Shown piece after piece: positions 46,037 through 57,197 of a stretch of 64,000 bases of DNA. Numbering within the stretch: the stretch's first letter is position 1; every line of letters begins with the position of its first letter. The position numbers and the translations under genes were made by a program. Under the pieces are notes generated by a model. The model had not been told where the DNA came from. It saw only the letters and a list, made by a program, of their open reading frames with translations, and did no database searches. The stretch lies in assembly GCF_003265705.1 (NCBI RefSeq), contig NW_020312867.1, positions 6,855,561 through 6,919,560 on the forward strand, in the 5' to 3' direction. Origin of the DNA: Callorhinus ursinus (lineage: Eukaryota; Chordata; Mammalia; Carnivora; Otariidae).

Positions 46037-46391
46037 GGATCCCGGCCCGCCCTGGCGCCCCTCTTCCTTCCGACCGGTCCCCCACCCCCATCCCCACCCT
46101 CGGGGCTGCCTGGGCCTCCCACGGCCTCCAGGACAGACCCGGAGCCTGCGGGAGCCCCGCGGTGGCCTGAGCCCTGCCCCTGCCCCTGCCCCTGATGCCC
46201 GCCCTGCTTGTCTGCGTCTGCAGTCTGTGTGTCCTCCATCCGTGCGTCTCTGTGTCTGGGCCGGGCCTGCTGCAGCCACTTGGTGCCTTAGTCCTTGGGC
46301 TGGGGGGAGGGGGCACCCGGGCCTCCACCCTTAAAGGCAGCGGGAGTGGGACTGGGTGGGTGGGGGAGGGGGGTGGATGGGCCTGGAGGAT

Positions 46392-46397
46392 ATTAAA
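46392..46397 (+). terminator. Polyadenylation signal of DUSP15 (ATTAAA)
   Basis: ATTAAA variant hexamer in GGATATTAAAGAGAC, 356 nt after the DUSP15 stop codon. No AATAAA was found between them. Confidence 0.6.
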
Positions 46398-46399
46398 GA

Positions 46400-48550
46400 G
46401 ACACAGAAGCTGTCTGTCTGAGCTCCTCCTAGTTATTCAGCAAGGGGCAGGGATGCAGGACTCTACCTGGGGCTGGAGCCTGCAGGAAACAGGGCTGGGA
46501 GGGGGTCTGCATCCCCTAGGGTCTGGAGGAGCCTGCCACCTCCCAAAAACTGCTCTGGGCAGAGCTGAATTCCGGGACTCCATTCACTGCCCTGAGCCCC
46601 CCCCCCCACCCCCGCCCCATATCTCTCCCTGAAGACCTGGTCTCCTGAAAAGGCCCCTGAATCCCTCCTTCTCTCTCAACCCCCTTCCCCCTCTGAGCCC
46701 TTCTCACCAGCTCCCCTTGTCTTCCCTCTTCACAAATACTAGCTAGTAAGCTGTCCAAATAGTGCCTCCTTCATGCCTGACTTTTTATATGCATGAGTTC
46801 ACTTAATCCCCAGGAGGAAACTGAGGCTCAAAAAGGGTAGGCAGCTTGCCTGAGGACAGCTAGAGTAGGGGAGGCTGGATTTGAACCTAGGCAGTCTGTG
46901 TCCCATGGTGGCTGTTAAGAAATAGTTCCTTGGTGCCTTTTGGTGGTGACTTGTATAAGTTCTTTATATATTTTGCATATTAACTCCTTCTTGGATATAT
47001 CATTTGCAAATATCTTCTCCCACTCAAGATCCTTCCCGCATAGAGCTTAAAGGCCAGGGGGCAGCCCAAGCAAGCAGCAAACTGACCCAAGGGTGAACAG
47101 AGGTCATCCGAGCTGAGTTTTCTGAACTAAAAAGTAACTTGGAGTTGAGAGGGGTCTGAAAAAACTCCAAGCTAATAGCCACCTGTAAGGGGTCCCTGTT
47201 ATGCACCAAGCACTGTGTTCAGGGCTGTGGGGGGAGCCCAGATTCCAGTATTGGGGGTGTGAGGAATGAAGAAATAATCCTCACCTGCTGCCCAGCCTCC
47301 TCCTCAGGAAACTGAGGTTGATATCCAAGGTCACCAGCTGGCAAGTGGTGGGCCTGGGATTTCAATCCAGGCAGTCTGGCTGGGAAGTTGAGGGAACCTC
47401 ATCCTCCTAATCACTATGACTCTGCCACCCAGAAAAATGAAAAGATTGTCTGACACACTTAAAATTCCTGCTTAGATGTAATTATTACACTTGGATTTAT
47501 TCCTATGAAATGCTTTGCGCCCCCCCCCCAACCCCCCGGAGCCCTACAGGTGAGTCTGAATCATGGCTATAACTAGAGGGCTCAGAACTGAGTGGCTGCT
47601 GGCGTGGGAGAACAGAGGGTGGGGAGCATGAAGAAGCCACCCCCCCCCCGACAGGTGCACATGAAGGACAGTACTTCCAGCCTCTGGTCAACGCTGACCA
47701 GGCGTCCAGCTCTGTGCTCATTTGGAGTTTTAGTTTCCCTGTGTACACAACAAAGACTAGAGCATCCCTGGAGGAAGTCCCTGAGCTACTTGACCTCTTT
47801 CAAATTGCAGATTCCCTTTGACAATTAAATGAAAGATACAAACCCTAGAAAAATGCGTAAACATGAAAAAAATTGTATATATTTTCGGGGGGGGTGTCCC
47901 TAAACCCCAGGTGTAAGCTGTTGGGAGATAGCGTGGGGCGCTTTTTGGGCTCCTGGGCTTTGGGGACGGAGAGACAGAGGTTCCGGTCCTGACCGCCTCC
48001 ACGTACTAGCTCTATGACCTTGTTGCAGGGCTTTAACCTCTCTGAGCCTTATTCTTCTTAATAATAAAATGGGTAGACTCATCTCACACGCTGTGGTGAG
48101 AACCAACTGAGACCCTGCAGGAAAGGCTTTAGCCAGGCTAACACCATAGTGAGCCATCAGTAGATGAGGACTCCCAGTATTTAAGGAAATATTTCTCCCA
48201 AGTGTGGCTCAGGGACCACCTGGATCAGACTCCCACGGGAGAACTCGTTAAATGCAGATTACTGGCTGCTTGCCCAGAAAGTCTTTTTCTGCGGGTCTGG
48301 TATGGAGGCAAGGAGTGTACATTTTAAACTAATCTCTGCCTCCCAATTCCGATGGGAGTTAGTCTAAGAAGCCCTATGGCTTTACAACGTGTTACAGTCC
48401 AGGTGCTAGAAAAGATCTGTGAGTTCCCCACAGTCTGGGAAGAACAGAGAACAGATGCACGGGTGGCGCAAGGGACGCCTCTGGGTGGCCGGGGCCCCTC
48501 TACGGGGACGGACAGATCCCTGGCTATCCTCCCCGTACCCTCCAGCGGGT
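46400..48550. other. Intergenic, DUSP15 to IRF10-like gene
   Basis: Holds an L2/MIR-like stretch (46760-46910), a short L1 piece (46925-47040), MIR-like sequence (47160-47420 and 48000-48180) and a MER5-like hAT relic (48180-48370). No coding exon recognised. Confidence 0.6.
48185..48370 (+). repeat. MER5-like hAT relic
   Basis: CCAAGTGTGGCTCAGGGACC, ACTCGTTAAATGCAGATTAC and the AAGAAGCCCTATG end, about 300 bp upstream of the ISRE. Confidence 0.6.
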
Positions 48551-48669
48551 CTTGGCGTCCCACCGTGCCTCTAACTGCCCCCTCCGTGCGGCGGCACGAC
48601 GCCCTCCGAGCCAGGCTACTACAGAGAAAGGCGAAAGGATAGGGCCTCCCGGATCAGGGGGACAGAAAA

Positions 48670-48681
48670 GAAAGCGAAACT
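48670..48681 (+). promoter_or_regulatory. ISRE (interferon-stimulated response element)
   Basis: GAAAGCGAAACT fits the ISRE core GAAANNGAAACT exactly and extends upstream as GAAAAGAAAGCGAAACT (48665-48681). It lies 183 bp before the IRF10-like start codon. ISREs are bound by ISGF3 and IRFs; autoregulation through them is common in IRF genes. Confidence 0.75.
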
Positions 48682-48864
48682 CGCCCATCCAGAACTTTAG
48701 CTTTCGCCGCCTCCGCGCGCCATCCAGGTGGCTTCGCGATTCCCCGTCGCGCTGGGGTCCCAGCAGCCGCACGCCCCAGCCCTGGCTGCTGGCGCCCTGC
48801 GTCCCGGATGGCCGGCGACCCCTGGCGGAGGGAGGAAGGGAAGGTCCCCGACGGCGGGCGACCA

Positions 48865-49038
48865 ATGGCAGGGGCCGGGGGTCCCCTGCGCCTCCGCGAC
48901 TGGCTGGTGGCACAGACTGAGGGCGGGCGCTGCGCGGGGTTGTGCTGGGAGGACGCAGGCAAGACCCTCTTCCGCATCCCCTGGAAGCACGCGGCCCGGC
49001 AGGGCTATCGGGCGCAGCAGGCCGCGGCGCTCTTCAGG
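48865..49038 (+). CDS. IRF10: IRF10-like coding exon 1 (DNA-binding domain, N half)
   Basis: 174 nt, donor AGG|GTAAGG, phase 0. It encodes MAGAGGPLRLRDWLVAQTEG to YRAQQAAALFR with three of the five IRF tryptophans. I chose the ATG at 48865 because it leaves a 10-residue lead before RDWL, as in IRF4/8; an in-frame ATG at 48808 would add 19 residues. The exon is open, with no defect. Confidence 0.88.
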
Positions 49039-50503
49039 GTAAGGGGGCCGGAGCGGCAGGACGCCCAGGCTGACCCGTGGGCTGTGTGACCTGGGGCCAC
49101 TCGCTTGTCCCTTAGCCTCAGCTGTCGCTAGGTTGCGGAGAGTGTTGTGCATCTACGGGAGACCCTCTGACGCCCTCCTGAAGCAATCAGCCAAAGGCGC
49201 AATCCGTGCACCATCCCCACCTCTCCGGGGGGCCTCTCCTCCCTCTCTCCCCGCGGGGAAATTGGACGCCACCGATGGGGATTCCCACAACCTCCCCCCT
49301 CCAAAGTGCCCATCCCAGCAGCTTGGGTACGAGCCCTGTGCTTCCCCACACCAGCCCTTCTCAGGGACTTCCTCCAGGGATGCGCTCCCTTGCCTCAGCC
49401 CTCATTTACTTCAAACTCCTTCCCATCAACACTGAAATTCTGGAATCTCTCCTCTGAGCAATGAATCAACCAACTGCCTGTCAGGCCCCTGCCACCACCC
49501 CAAACACCACAGCCACCTCCAGCTCCCACTGCTCTAGTCTCCTCTCTCCTTTCACAGGCTGAAGGGCCTAGTCATCAGCTCTCTCACTCATAGCCTCCAG
49601 TTCCTCACCGCTCCCCCCCCCCACCCCTAGTCTGGCTTCTGTCCCTCCTGCTAACATCACTAATTGCCAAATCCAAAGATCCCATCCCTGTCATCTTCGA
49701 CCCCTGGATGGGTCTGGGCCTGGTGGACCCTTCCTCCTTGAAACACTCTCACTTGGTTTCCAGAGTCTGCCCCCGCCAGCACTCCGACTCCATTTTCCTC
49801 CTACCTTGCTGCGCCTCCCCTTCTCAGCCTCCCCCCTCATCCCCTCCTCTTTGGGTGCTCTCAGCACTGCTCCAGGGCCGTCCTCCTCATAGCTTACCCC
49901 CTCCTCCGCAGCCTCGGCATGAGCCCTACGGTTCCCAGCCTCCCCTCCAGGCTCCAAGCCTGCTGGTCTCACGGCCCCCAGAACTCTCAAACTCGGCACA
50001 TCATCAGTACCACACTTAACAGCTCGCCTCGACAAACTTGTGTGTGTCCCCAGATGGAAGATGGCACCGATGGTCACCCAGACCCCAGGGCCAGGCACCT
50101 GAACCCTGGCCTCTCTCCTGCCTTTCAGTCTCATTGCACTCTGTCACCAAGGCTTGCTGGGTCTTCCTACAGAAGCTTCTCTGCAGTCCGTCTGCTTGGA
50201 CCCATTCCCACCGTCTCTCACCAGGACAATCCCAGTGACCTCACAGAGCTCCCAGCTTCCCCCTGCCCCTCCGTTCTCCCCTGGGTCCTCCAGGGAGATC
50301 TTCCTAAGTGTAAATCTTGCCTTGACACTTCTCTACTCAGAATACTTTCTTTGGCTCCCCATTGCTCTTGTGATAAAGTTCCAACTCCTTACCAAGAGGT
50401 CAGAGCAGTGCATGAACTGCTCCTCCCTGGCCTCATCTCTCCCCACCCTTCTCTTCCCCGGCTTTAGACCTGGCCTGACAGTTCTTTCAGTTTCTTTTTT
50501 TTT

Positions 50504-50682
50504 TTTTTTAAGATTTTATTTATTTATTTGAGAGAGAGAGAGCATGAGAGGGGGGAGGGTCAGAGGGAGAAGCAGCCTCCCCGCTGAGCAGGTAGTCCGA
50601 TGTGGGACTCGATCCCGGGACTCCAGGATCATGACCTGAGCCGAAGGCAGTCGCTTAACCAACTGAGCCACCCAGGCGCCCA
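50504..50682 (-). mobile_element. Can-SINE in intron 1 of the IRF10-like gene
   Basis: Reverse near-consensus copy; AGTTCTTTCAGTTTCT occurs at both ends as target duplication (50479 and 50681). Confidence 0.95.
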
Positions 50683-52959
50683 GTTCTTTCAGTTTCTAAA
50701 TGCTTTCACGTCTCTCTCACTGTTAGACCTTTGCACTTGCTGCTCCCCCTGCCCGGAATACCCTCTCCTCTTCACCTTCACCGGGCCAACTGCCATCATG
50801 CGCAGCTGAAACATCTCAGGAGCCTTCCCTATTGCATTCACTGGTCGAATGCGTTGATTAAGCTCCAACTCCGTGCTTTTCCTAGGCCATCCCTGATTCC
50901 TTCCGCTTCCTCCATTGGAATGACTTCCCCTGCAGCAGACTGCCTCCAGCTACCCAAGGGTCGTGACACTGAGCGTGGGGCCTGGCCCACAGAAGGCGCT
51001 CCGTGAGTGTTGAACAGGGGGAGTTACATGGCCTGTCCCTTAGGACCACGTGCTGTTCGGAGGAGGGAGATTCTGAGGGCTGGCCCTCCCCTCCCCTCAG
51101 TGCACCACTGACCCACGCGAGTGACTCCCCGGCTTCACGTGTCCTGGTGCCCCAAAGGGCATGGGATGAAGCTTGGCCAGCGAGGACCTTCATGATCCAG
51201 CTCCCACTTGGCTCTTCTTTCTTAATTCCTCTTCCCCTTTCCCCACCACATGCAGTGGATCCTCATTATTCAGATTCCATATTTGCAAATGTGGCTTATT
51301 CGCTAAAATATAGTTGCAATTCCAAAATCAATACCCAAGGCTCTTTTTCGACCCAGGGGCATGTGCAGAATGGCGAAACAGTCGGGACCCCAGACGTGCA
51401 TCCCCCGCCAAGGCTGAACAAGGTGGCGCTCTGCCTTCTTCCATCTTTTCTACTGGAAACACGTGTCCCTGTCAAGGGCTATTTAGTGCCACGTTTTTCG
51501 TATGTTTGTGCTTTTTGTGGGTGACTTGACTATTTAAAACGCCCCCGCCCCCAGCCTGTGTAAGGCTGAAGCGCTGTCTAATGTGCCCACACACGGAAAG
51601 GCTGTGATGTGCCTTACGGAAAAAATACACATCAGACAAGCTTCGTGCAGGCAAGAGTCACGGTGCCGTCGGCCCTGAGTTCAGCAAAGCAACAGTTTAT
51701 ATTAAATAAAGTGTTTCTTCAACTTAGAAACACACATAAAACAAGGCTACCTGCTGATTAGTTGATGAAAGTGGTGTGACCAGAGGCTCACAGGAACCTC
51801 GAGCTGCACCTGTTGGTTCAGCGTTTGTGTAGATTTTAGAGAACAGGACTCCCACAAATGTGGGGAACCGACTGTATACATACCCTCAGACGTGCATCCC
51901 CAGCCCCAGCGACAGCAGGCTGCTCGCTGTCCCCCCAGTACACCATGCCCTTGCACACCTGCAGGCCTTTGCCCAAGTTCGTCCCCCTGCCAGCAATGTC
52001 ATTCCACCTGGCAACTTCTTACTCACCCTCGAGGCCCAGCTCAGTTTGCCCCACAAATACTCACAGAGCGTCTCTGGTGTGCCAGGCCCCACTCTAGGTC
52101 CTGGGGGACACAGCAGCAGACACAGCAAAGGTCCCTCTTTCACCATGGTGATAGCGCCCTGTGCCCTGTGCCCAGGTTAACTTTCAGTTATAGCCTTATT
52201 CTAATGAACAAAGGTGCAGTAAGTAGGCACTGACTATGTGCCAGGCACTGTGCTAAGCACTCTACGTGGACCACTCATTCTACTCCCCCCACCACCCCAT
52301 CAGGTTAGGTATCATGCGCACAGTTTGCAGGCAGCCCAGTCGAGCCTTAAAGGTCTCACCGCTGCCAAGGGGCACCAACCCAGCAGCTGGCTTTTCTGTT
52401 TGGTGGCCATGTTTCCCCACCAGGCCTGGAATCTCTGAGGGCAAGGACTGAATGGGATTCATCAGTTAACACCCCCCCCCCCCAGTCCTGAATGGGATCC
52501 TTGCAAGCCATACATCTCCTCCTGCCCTCCCCCATGACTCCTCTGCTCCAGCTACACTTGCCTTGCTTGAATCACCTCAGGACCTTTGTACTTGCTATTC
52601 CTTCTACGTAAACCACCCTTCCCCCAGCTCTTTGTTGAACTCCATCCTTCTCATTCAGGCTTCAGCTCAAATGCCACATCCTCCTAGAGGCATTTCTGAA
52701 GAACCCTCTAAAATAACCCCTCATATCCTTATTTATTTACTTAATGCCTCTACCACTACGGTCACTCCAACATGTTTAACGAATCTCTTTGGTCTGTATG
52801 CTTTCTTGCAGAGCGGGCGTTGCTGTTTTGTGTGTATTCTTACCTTATATACTTCATGTTGTCTGTAGATCTCATTCTGTGTCTTCCTTTTTTTTTTTTT
52901 TTTTTTTTGCTCCAGATCATGCTCTGAAGATTTATTCTTGTTCTCTGTACATCTAAAGT

Positions 52960-53119
52960 TTTTTTTTAATTTATTTGTCAGAGAGAGAGAGCACAAGCAG
53001 GGGGAGTGGCAGGCTCCCCGCTGAGTAAGGAGCCCGATGCGGGGCTCGATCTCAGGACCCTGGGATCATGACTCGAGCGAAAGGCAGACGCTCAACCGAC
53101 TGAGCCACCCAGGCGTCCC
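52960..53119 (-). mobile_element. Can-SINE, shortened, in intron 1 of the IRF10-like gene
   Basis: About 30 bp of the tail region are deleted. TTCTCTGTACATCT flanks both sides (target duplication). Confidence 0.93.
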
Positions 53120-53202
53120 GCTGGGGGTGTTCTCTGTACATCTGATCTGTTGCTCCTGGATGCTTGTAGATGCTGCATAGACTCCATAGTAGGCATCCAT
53201 GA

Positions 53203-53221
53203 CACACACACACACACACAC
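53203..53221 (+). repeat. (CA)n microsatellite
   Basis: About nine CA units in intron 1 of the IRF10-like gene. Confidence 0.9.
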
Positions 53222-53512
53222 CCCTATCCACTTTCCCAGGGATGGACACAGGTTTGCTCTCCGGAACCACAAGCAATGCTATAGTGAATATCTTTGTCCT
53301 GCTCCCCTCATGAGCCTTTGTGAGAATTCCTTTGGAATTAGAATTTCTGCTCACAGGGAATATTCAGACTTATTTTGACAAGGTATGCCTGTTTACCATC
53401 CAAAAGCTCTGCACCATCCCACACCCACCAACAGTGTCCACATCCCCACTACCTCCCGGCATTATCCAACTCACTAAATGTTTTGTTGGCTTATAGGTGA
53501 TAGCTCACTTTT

Positions 53513-53647
53513 TTGTTTTTTTAATCTAAGTAGGCTCCATGCCCAGCATGGAGCCCAGCATGGGGCTTGAACTCACGACCCTGGGATCAAGACCTGAGCT
53601 AAGATCAAGAGTCAGACGCCTAACTGACTGAGCCACCCAGGCACCCC
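53513..53647 (-). mobile_element. Short tRNA-Lys-type SINE fragment
   Basis: Head plus a duplicated GCCCAGCATGGAGCCCAGCA block, inserted in an L1 relic. Confidence 0.85.
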
Positions 53648-53845
53648 AATCGCTCACATTTTTATGTGCATTTCTCTGACGCTAATGAGTTTAAGTACAT
53701 CCTCATATGCTCACGGGCTTCTGGCTTCCTCCTCCTCCCTAAACCGCCCATTCTTGCCCTTTGATAAGAATTTTTTCTTTAGGGGATGCTCTCTGTTTCC
53801 TGTTGGTTTGCAAAGTTCCTTGTATGTTCTAAAATTAGCCCCTCG

Positions 53846-54058
53846 GGTGCCTGGGTGGCTCAGTCATTAAGCGTCTGCCTTCGGCTCAGGTCATGATCCC
53901 AGGGTCCTGGGATGGAGCCCCACATCAGGCTCCCTGCTCGGCGGGAAGCCTGCTTCTCCCTCGCCCAGTCCCCCTGCTTGTGTTCCTGCTCTCGCTGTCT
54001 CTGTCTCTGTCAAATAAATTAAAAAAAAAAAAATCTTAAAATAAACAAATAAATAAAT
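53846..54058 (+). mobile_element. Can-SINE with perfect 15-bp target duplication
   Basis: Flanked by AAAATTAGCCCCTCG at 53831-53845 and 54059-54073. It is the rightmost Can-SINE in the window. Confidence 0.96.
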
Positions 54059-54659
54059 AAAATTAGCCCCTCGCCGATTTCAGACATTGCCTTTGTTTTG
54101 CCTTCTGGTGCATGCCTTTGAGGGGTTCAGGAAGGCATTCTTTCCCCCTGGAAGAGTTTCCCCACATTATCTTCCATTAGCTTCCAGTTTCACCTCTCAC
54201 CTTTGGTTTCTGAATCATCTGGAGTCCACTCTGTATGTGGCAATAGGTCAGGATTTAATTTTATAGTTCTCCGGATAGCAAATCACTGCCATTGTTTGAT
54301 ATCCCATCATCCTACTTTTTAAAATTGATCACAATTCACAACTTGGAAGATAGTTATTTCCAGTTAGCTGTTCGCAACCGTCTTCTCTCATTAGACTTGA
54401 GTTCCTGGGGAGCAGGGACCATGTCTGTCTTGTTCCCCATTTGGTCCCCAGCCCCTGGCTCGGGCCTGGCACCCAGTAGGAGCTCGAGAGATATGTGCTG
54501 GATGGAGGGAGGGAGGAACAGAGAAAAGGATGAAGGGGCAGAGGCCTGGAGGGAGAGAGAGAAGGGTGGGAGGCAAGGTAGGCCCCCCTCCTTCTGTGCG
54601 GCACCAGCCCCCTCCCTCTCTCAGGCTGCCCCTCCCCAAGTAGCCCTGCTCATCCCCAG

Positions 54660-54853
54660 GCCTGGGCCATACACAAGTGCAAGCACCTAGAGGGCATCGA
54701 TAAGGAGGACCCCCCCCCCCACCTGGAAGACCCGGCTCCGCTGTGCCCTCAGCAAGAGTGCTGACTTCTGTGAGGTGCAAGGGCTCAGCCAGCCGGACAG
54801 CCCCAGCCCCTACAGGGTCTACCAGATCGTGGCCGACGGCGCCCGTGGCCCAG
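54660..54853 (+). pseudogene. IRF10: IRF10-like coding exon 2 (DNA-binding domain, C half), frameshifted
   Basis: 194 nt, acceptor CCCCAG, donor CCAG|GTACCA. It reads AWAIHKCKHLEGIDKEDP, then a run of ten C (54711-54720), then in the +1 frame TWKTRLRCALSKSADF to YRVYQIVADGARGP. Phase agreement requires 193 nt, so there is one base too many. In the unshifted frame TGA follows at 54762-54764. The recognition helix has Ser where most IRFs have Asn (CALSKS). Confidence 0.88.
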
Positions 54854-55158
54854 GTACCATCCTGCCACTGGAGGTCGTGGCGGAGGACGGCTCTCTGGGC
54901 AGTAAGGACCTCACCTTGCGCATCTGTAAACTGAGAAATGGTGGGCTTATTCAGCTTAAACTCATGGGCTGGTAAACACAGAAGGACCCGTAGACATTCG
55001 GTTTATCTTCCCATTAGAAAAGGAGGAAACTGAGGCCGGGAGAGAGGTGGGCCCTACCTGAGATCACGCCGTGATCCTCATGTGGGATCACCTCTGTTGG
55101 GGGGGGGCTCCCTTGAGGCCCAGGAAGCAACAGCCTGTCTCTGGATCCATCCATCCAG

Positions 55159-55256
55159 TTGCCAGAGCTTGTGTTCCCCCTGAAAAGAAGAACATTCTTC
55201 AGAGCCAGCAGGAGCCCCCTGGAGAAGTGACAGAGCTGGCCTGCGGGACAGACCAG
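55159..55256 (+). CDS. IRF10: IRF10-like coding exon 3 (linker)
   Basis: 98 nt, acceptor ATCCAG, donor CAG|GTCAGG, phase 1 to 0. It encodes VARACVPPEKKNILQSQQEP to LACGTDQ. Linkers of IRFs are poorly conserved, so support comes from splice sites, phase and position. Confidence 0.7.
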
Positions 55257-55774
55257 GTCAGGTGTCCTTCAAGCCCCCACAGCCTCGCCAGCTCCGTCGC
55301 CTCTCCCCCGAACCGCCCTCGGCGCTCGGGCACCGTCATTGGCCTATCCTGTCCCCCCGCTGCTGCTCCGTCCCTGTCCCCCCCCCCCGCCAGCTCCACC
55401 TCCTGTTCCCTTTGCCTCCGTCATCTCTGGGTCCCCTGTTCCCTTCACCTCCACCATCTTCAGTTCCATCACCGTCTGCATCACCCTCTTCCCCCCAGAT
55501 TCACCCCTTGCCCCCGTCGTCATCGGGTCCATTGCTCTGTCCCCCGCAGATGCAGCTCGGGCACTGCATTTCCCTCACCTTCATCCCCTCCAGCCCTCTT
55601 GCTGTCGTCACCACCCCAACATCTCCACCCCATCGCTCTGGCGGCATCACCCCCACTACCGCCACCCCTCCCCCATCCGTGGTTCACTGCTGTGTCCCCA
55701 TCCCCCCACCAGCCTGGTCCAATCCACTGTCCCTAGCGCCTCCCTCACCATGCATTCCATATTCTGTCCCCCAT

Positions 55775-55945
55775 CTCTGTCACCTGTGTCCCCATCTGTC
55801 ACTCTGTCCCCATCTCTATCACCTCTGTCCCCATCTCTNNNNNNNNNNTCACCTCTGTCCCCATCTCTGTCACTCTGTCCCCATCTCTATCACCTCTGTC
55901 CCCATCTCTATCACCTCTGTCCCCATCTCTGTCACCTCTGTCCCA
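55775..55945 (+). repeat. Minisatellite (about 20-bp CCCATCTCTATCACCTCTGT-type units) with assembly gap
   Basis: Tandem, slightly variable CT-rich units in intron 3 of the IRF10-like locus, interrupted by ten N at 55839-55848. The gap size is unknown, so the true array may be longer. Confidence 0.9.
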
Positions 55946-56205
55946 CCATCTTCTCATTTGCTCCCCACACTTCTCCCCCTAGCACAGTGAGCTTCATCTC
56001 CGACCCCATAACCTCCAACAACCCCATCGAGTCTTTACCTCTGTGAGGGGCAGGGTCTTCAGCTCTGAAACCTCAAAGTCTGTATCAACCCCGACTGGCC
56101 TGCATTCTGCCCAGACCTCCTTCTGCCCCAGCGAGGACAGTCTGGGATTTCTTGCAGCCCACAGTCTCTCCTCCCACCCTCATAACCCTCTCTCCCAATG
56201 GCCAG

Positions 56206-56317
56206 GATGACTCCAGATCAACCAAGGAGGATGAGGACAAAGAGCAATCTCCCAGGCTGGCCCAGCAGGGCTCCCTGCCACCCACTGCCTGGCTCCCAGC
56301 CCCTCCGGCTGACCACA
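56206..56317 (+). CDS. IRF10: IRF10-like coding exon 4 (linker)
   Basis: 112 nt, acceptor GGCCAG, donor ACA|GTAAGG, phase 0 to 1. It encodes the acidic DDSRSTKEDEDKEQ then a Pro-rich stretch ending PAPPADH. Assigned by phase and splice sites. Confidence 0.65.
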
Positions 56318-56436
56318 GTAAGGAGCGGATCTCCTCAACCATCCCTGCCTCCTCTCCGGCCTCCTCCAGGACCTGGACCTAGGGATCGAGAGACCCAGAG
56401 TGAGGTGGTGCCTGACAGCTTCCCCTCCTTTCCTAG

Positions 56437-56502
56437 GGTACCAGGCGCAGGACCCTACACACCACTGGAGCCCCTTGCCCTCTGAGGACTTCGGCAACCC
56501 TG
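56437..56502 (+). CDS. IRF10: IRF10-like coding exon 5 (linker)
   Basis: 66 nt, acceptor TCCTAG, donor CTG|GTAAGG, phase 1 to 1. It encodes YQAQDPTHHWSPLPSEDFGN. Confidence 0.65.
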
Positions 56503-57197
56503 GTAAGGAATCTCAAGGCCCTCCCCTCTGACTAGTGTGCAGAACTGGGGAGAGCCAGGGCTCGGCGCCAGCTAGCCTTTGTCTTTCCCCCAAAGCACCC
56601 AGCCCCAATAACAACAGCTAACATTCATTGAGGGCTTAGTTTATGCCAGGCATCTTTCGAAGCTCTCCCCGCAGCCTTGTGAGATAGATACTGCCATCAT
56701 CCCCGCTTTACAGAGCCAGAAACCCGATGCAGAGGTTAAGAACCTGGCCCCAAATCACACAGTTAGTGGCCCTGGGAAAGGTACTAGCGGGTCACAGCTC
56801 CTAAGTGGCAGTGAGACATCAGAATCCAAGGGCCTGACGGCAGAGCCCCCAGCCCTCACTGCTGAGCATCGTGCTGGCCCCTCATATGGAGCCTACTGTG
56901 TTGTTGTTGTTGTTGTTTCTATCAGCATTAAAATATTTGCTGGGCAGGAGGCCCTGGAATCCCAGAGGTTAGGACTAGAAGGGCCCTAGGGTCACCCCCC
57001 AATTGTACAGATGGCCCCAGATCCTATTGACCGTGGAGCTCAACTACCAGTTCGTTTATACTGGAAGCTACTGCTATTTACTACTACTAGAGTTATCATT
57101 TCTCCGGAGGGATCACCCCAAATTCCCGAGGTGGAGGCAGGCAGGACCTGGGGTTGGAGGGGTGGCGGTCAGTGCTGGGGCCGCCAACGCCCCGCAG

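Larger units (their letters stand above)
48550..49080 (+). promoter_or_regulatory. CpG-rich promoter/first-exon region of the IRF10-like gene
   Basis: GC- and CpG-rich block covering the presumed promoter and the first coding exon, with an ISRE inside it. Such an island is unusual for a long-dead locus, because CpGs in untended, methylated DNA decay. Confidence 0.6.
49039..54659 (+). other. Intron 1 of the IRF10-like gene
   Basis: 5.6 kb intron with two complete reverse SINEs, a SINE fragment, one plus-strand SINE and L1 relics (about 53280-53510, 53650-53830, 54075-54350). Open frames in 49.1-50.5 kb have no recognisable domain. Confidence 0.65.

Noticed and set aside
45370..46334. Long open frames (up to 289 codons) around the last DUSP15 exon
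   Set aside because: Shadows of a GC-rich exon in other frames. The real frame is fixed by the splice phase and the conserved SRKGGK terminus.
56206..56502. Possibility that IRF10-like exons 4 and 5 are chance exons
   Set aside because: Kept at lower confidence: acceptors, donors and phases fit the chain exactly, although the linker peptides cannot be recognised by homology.
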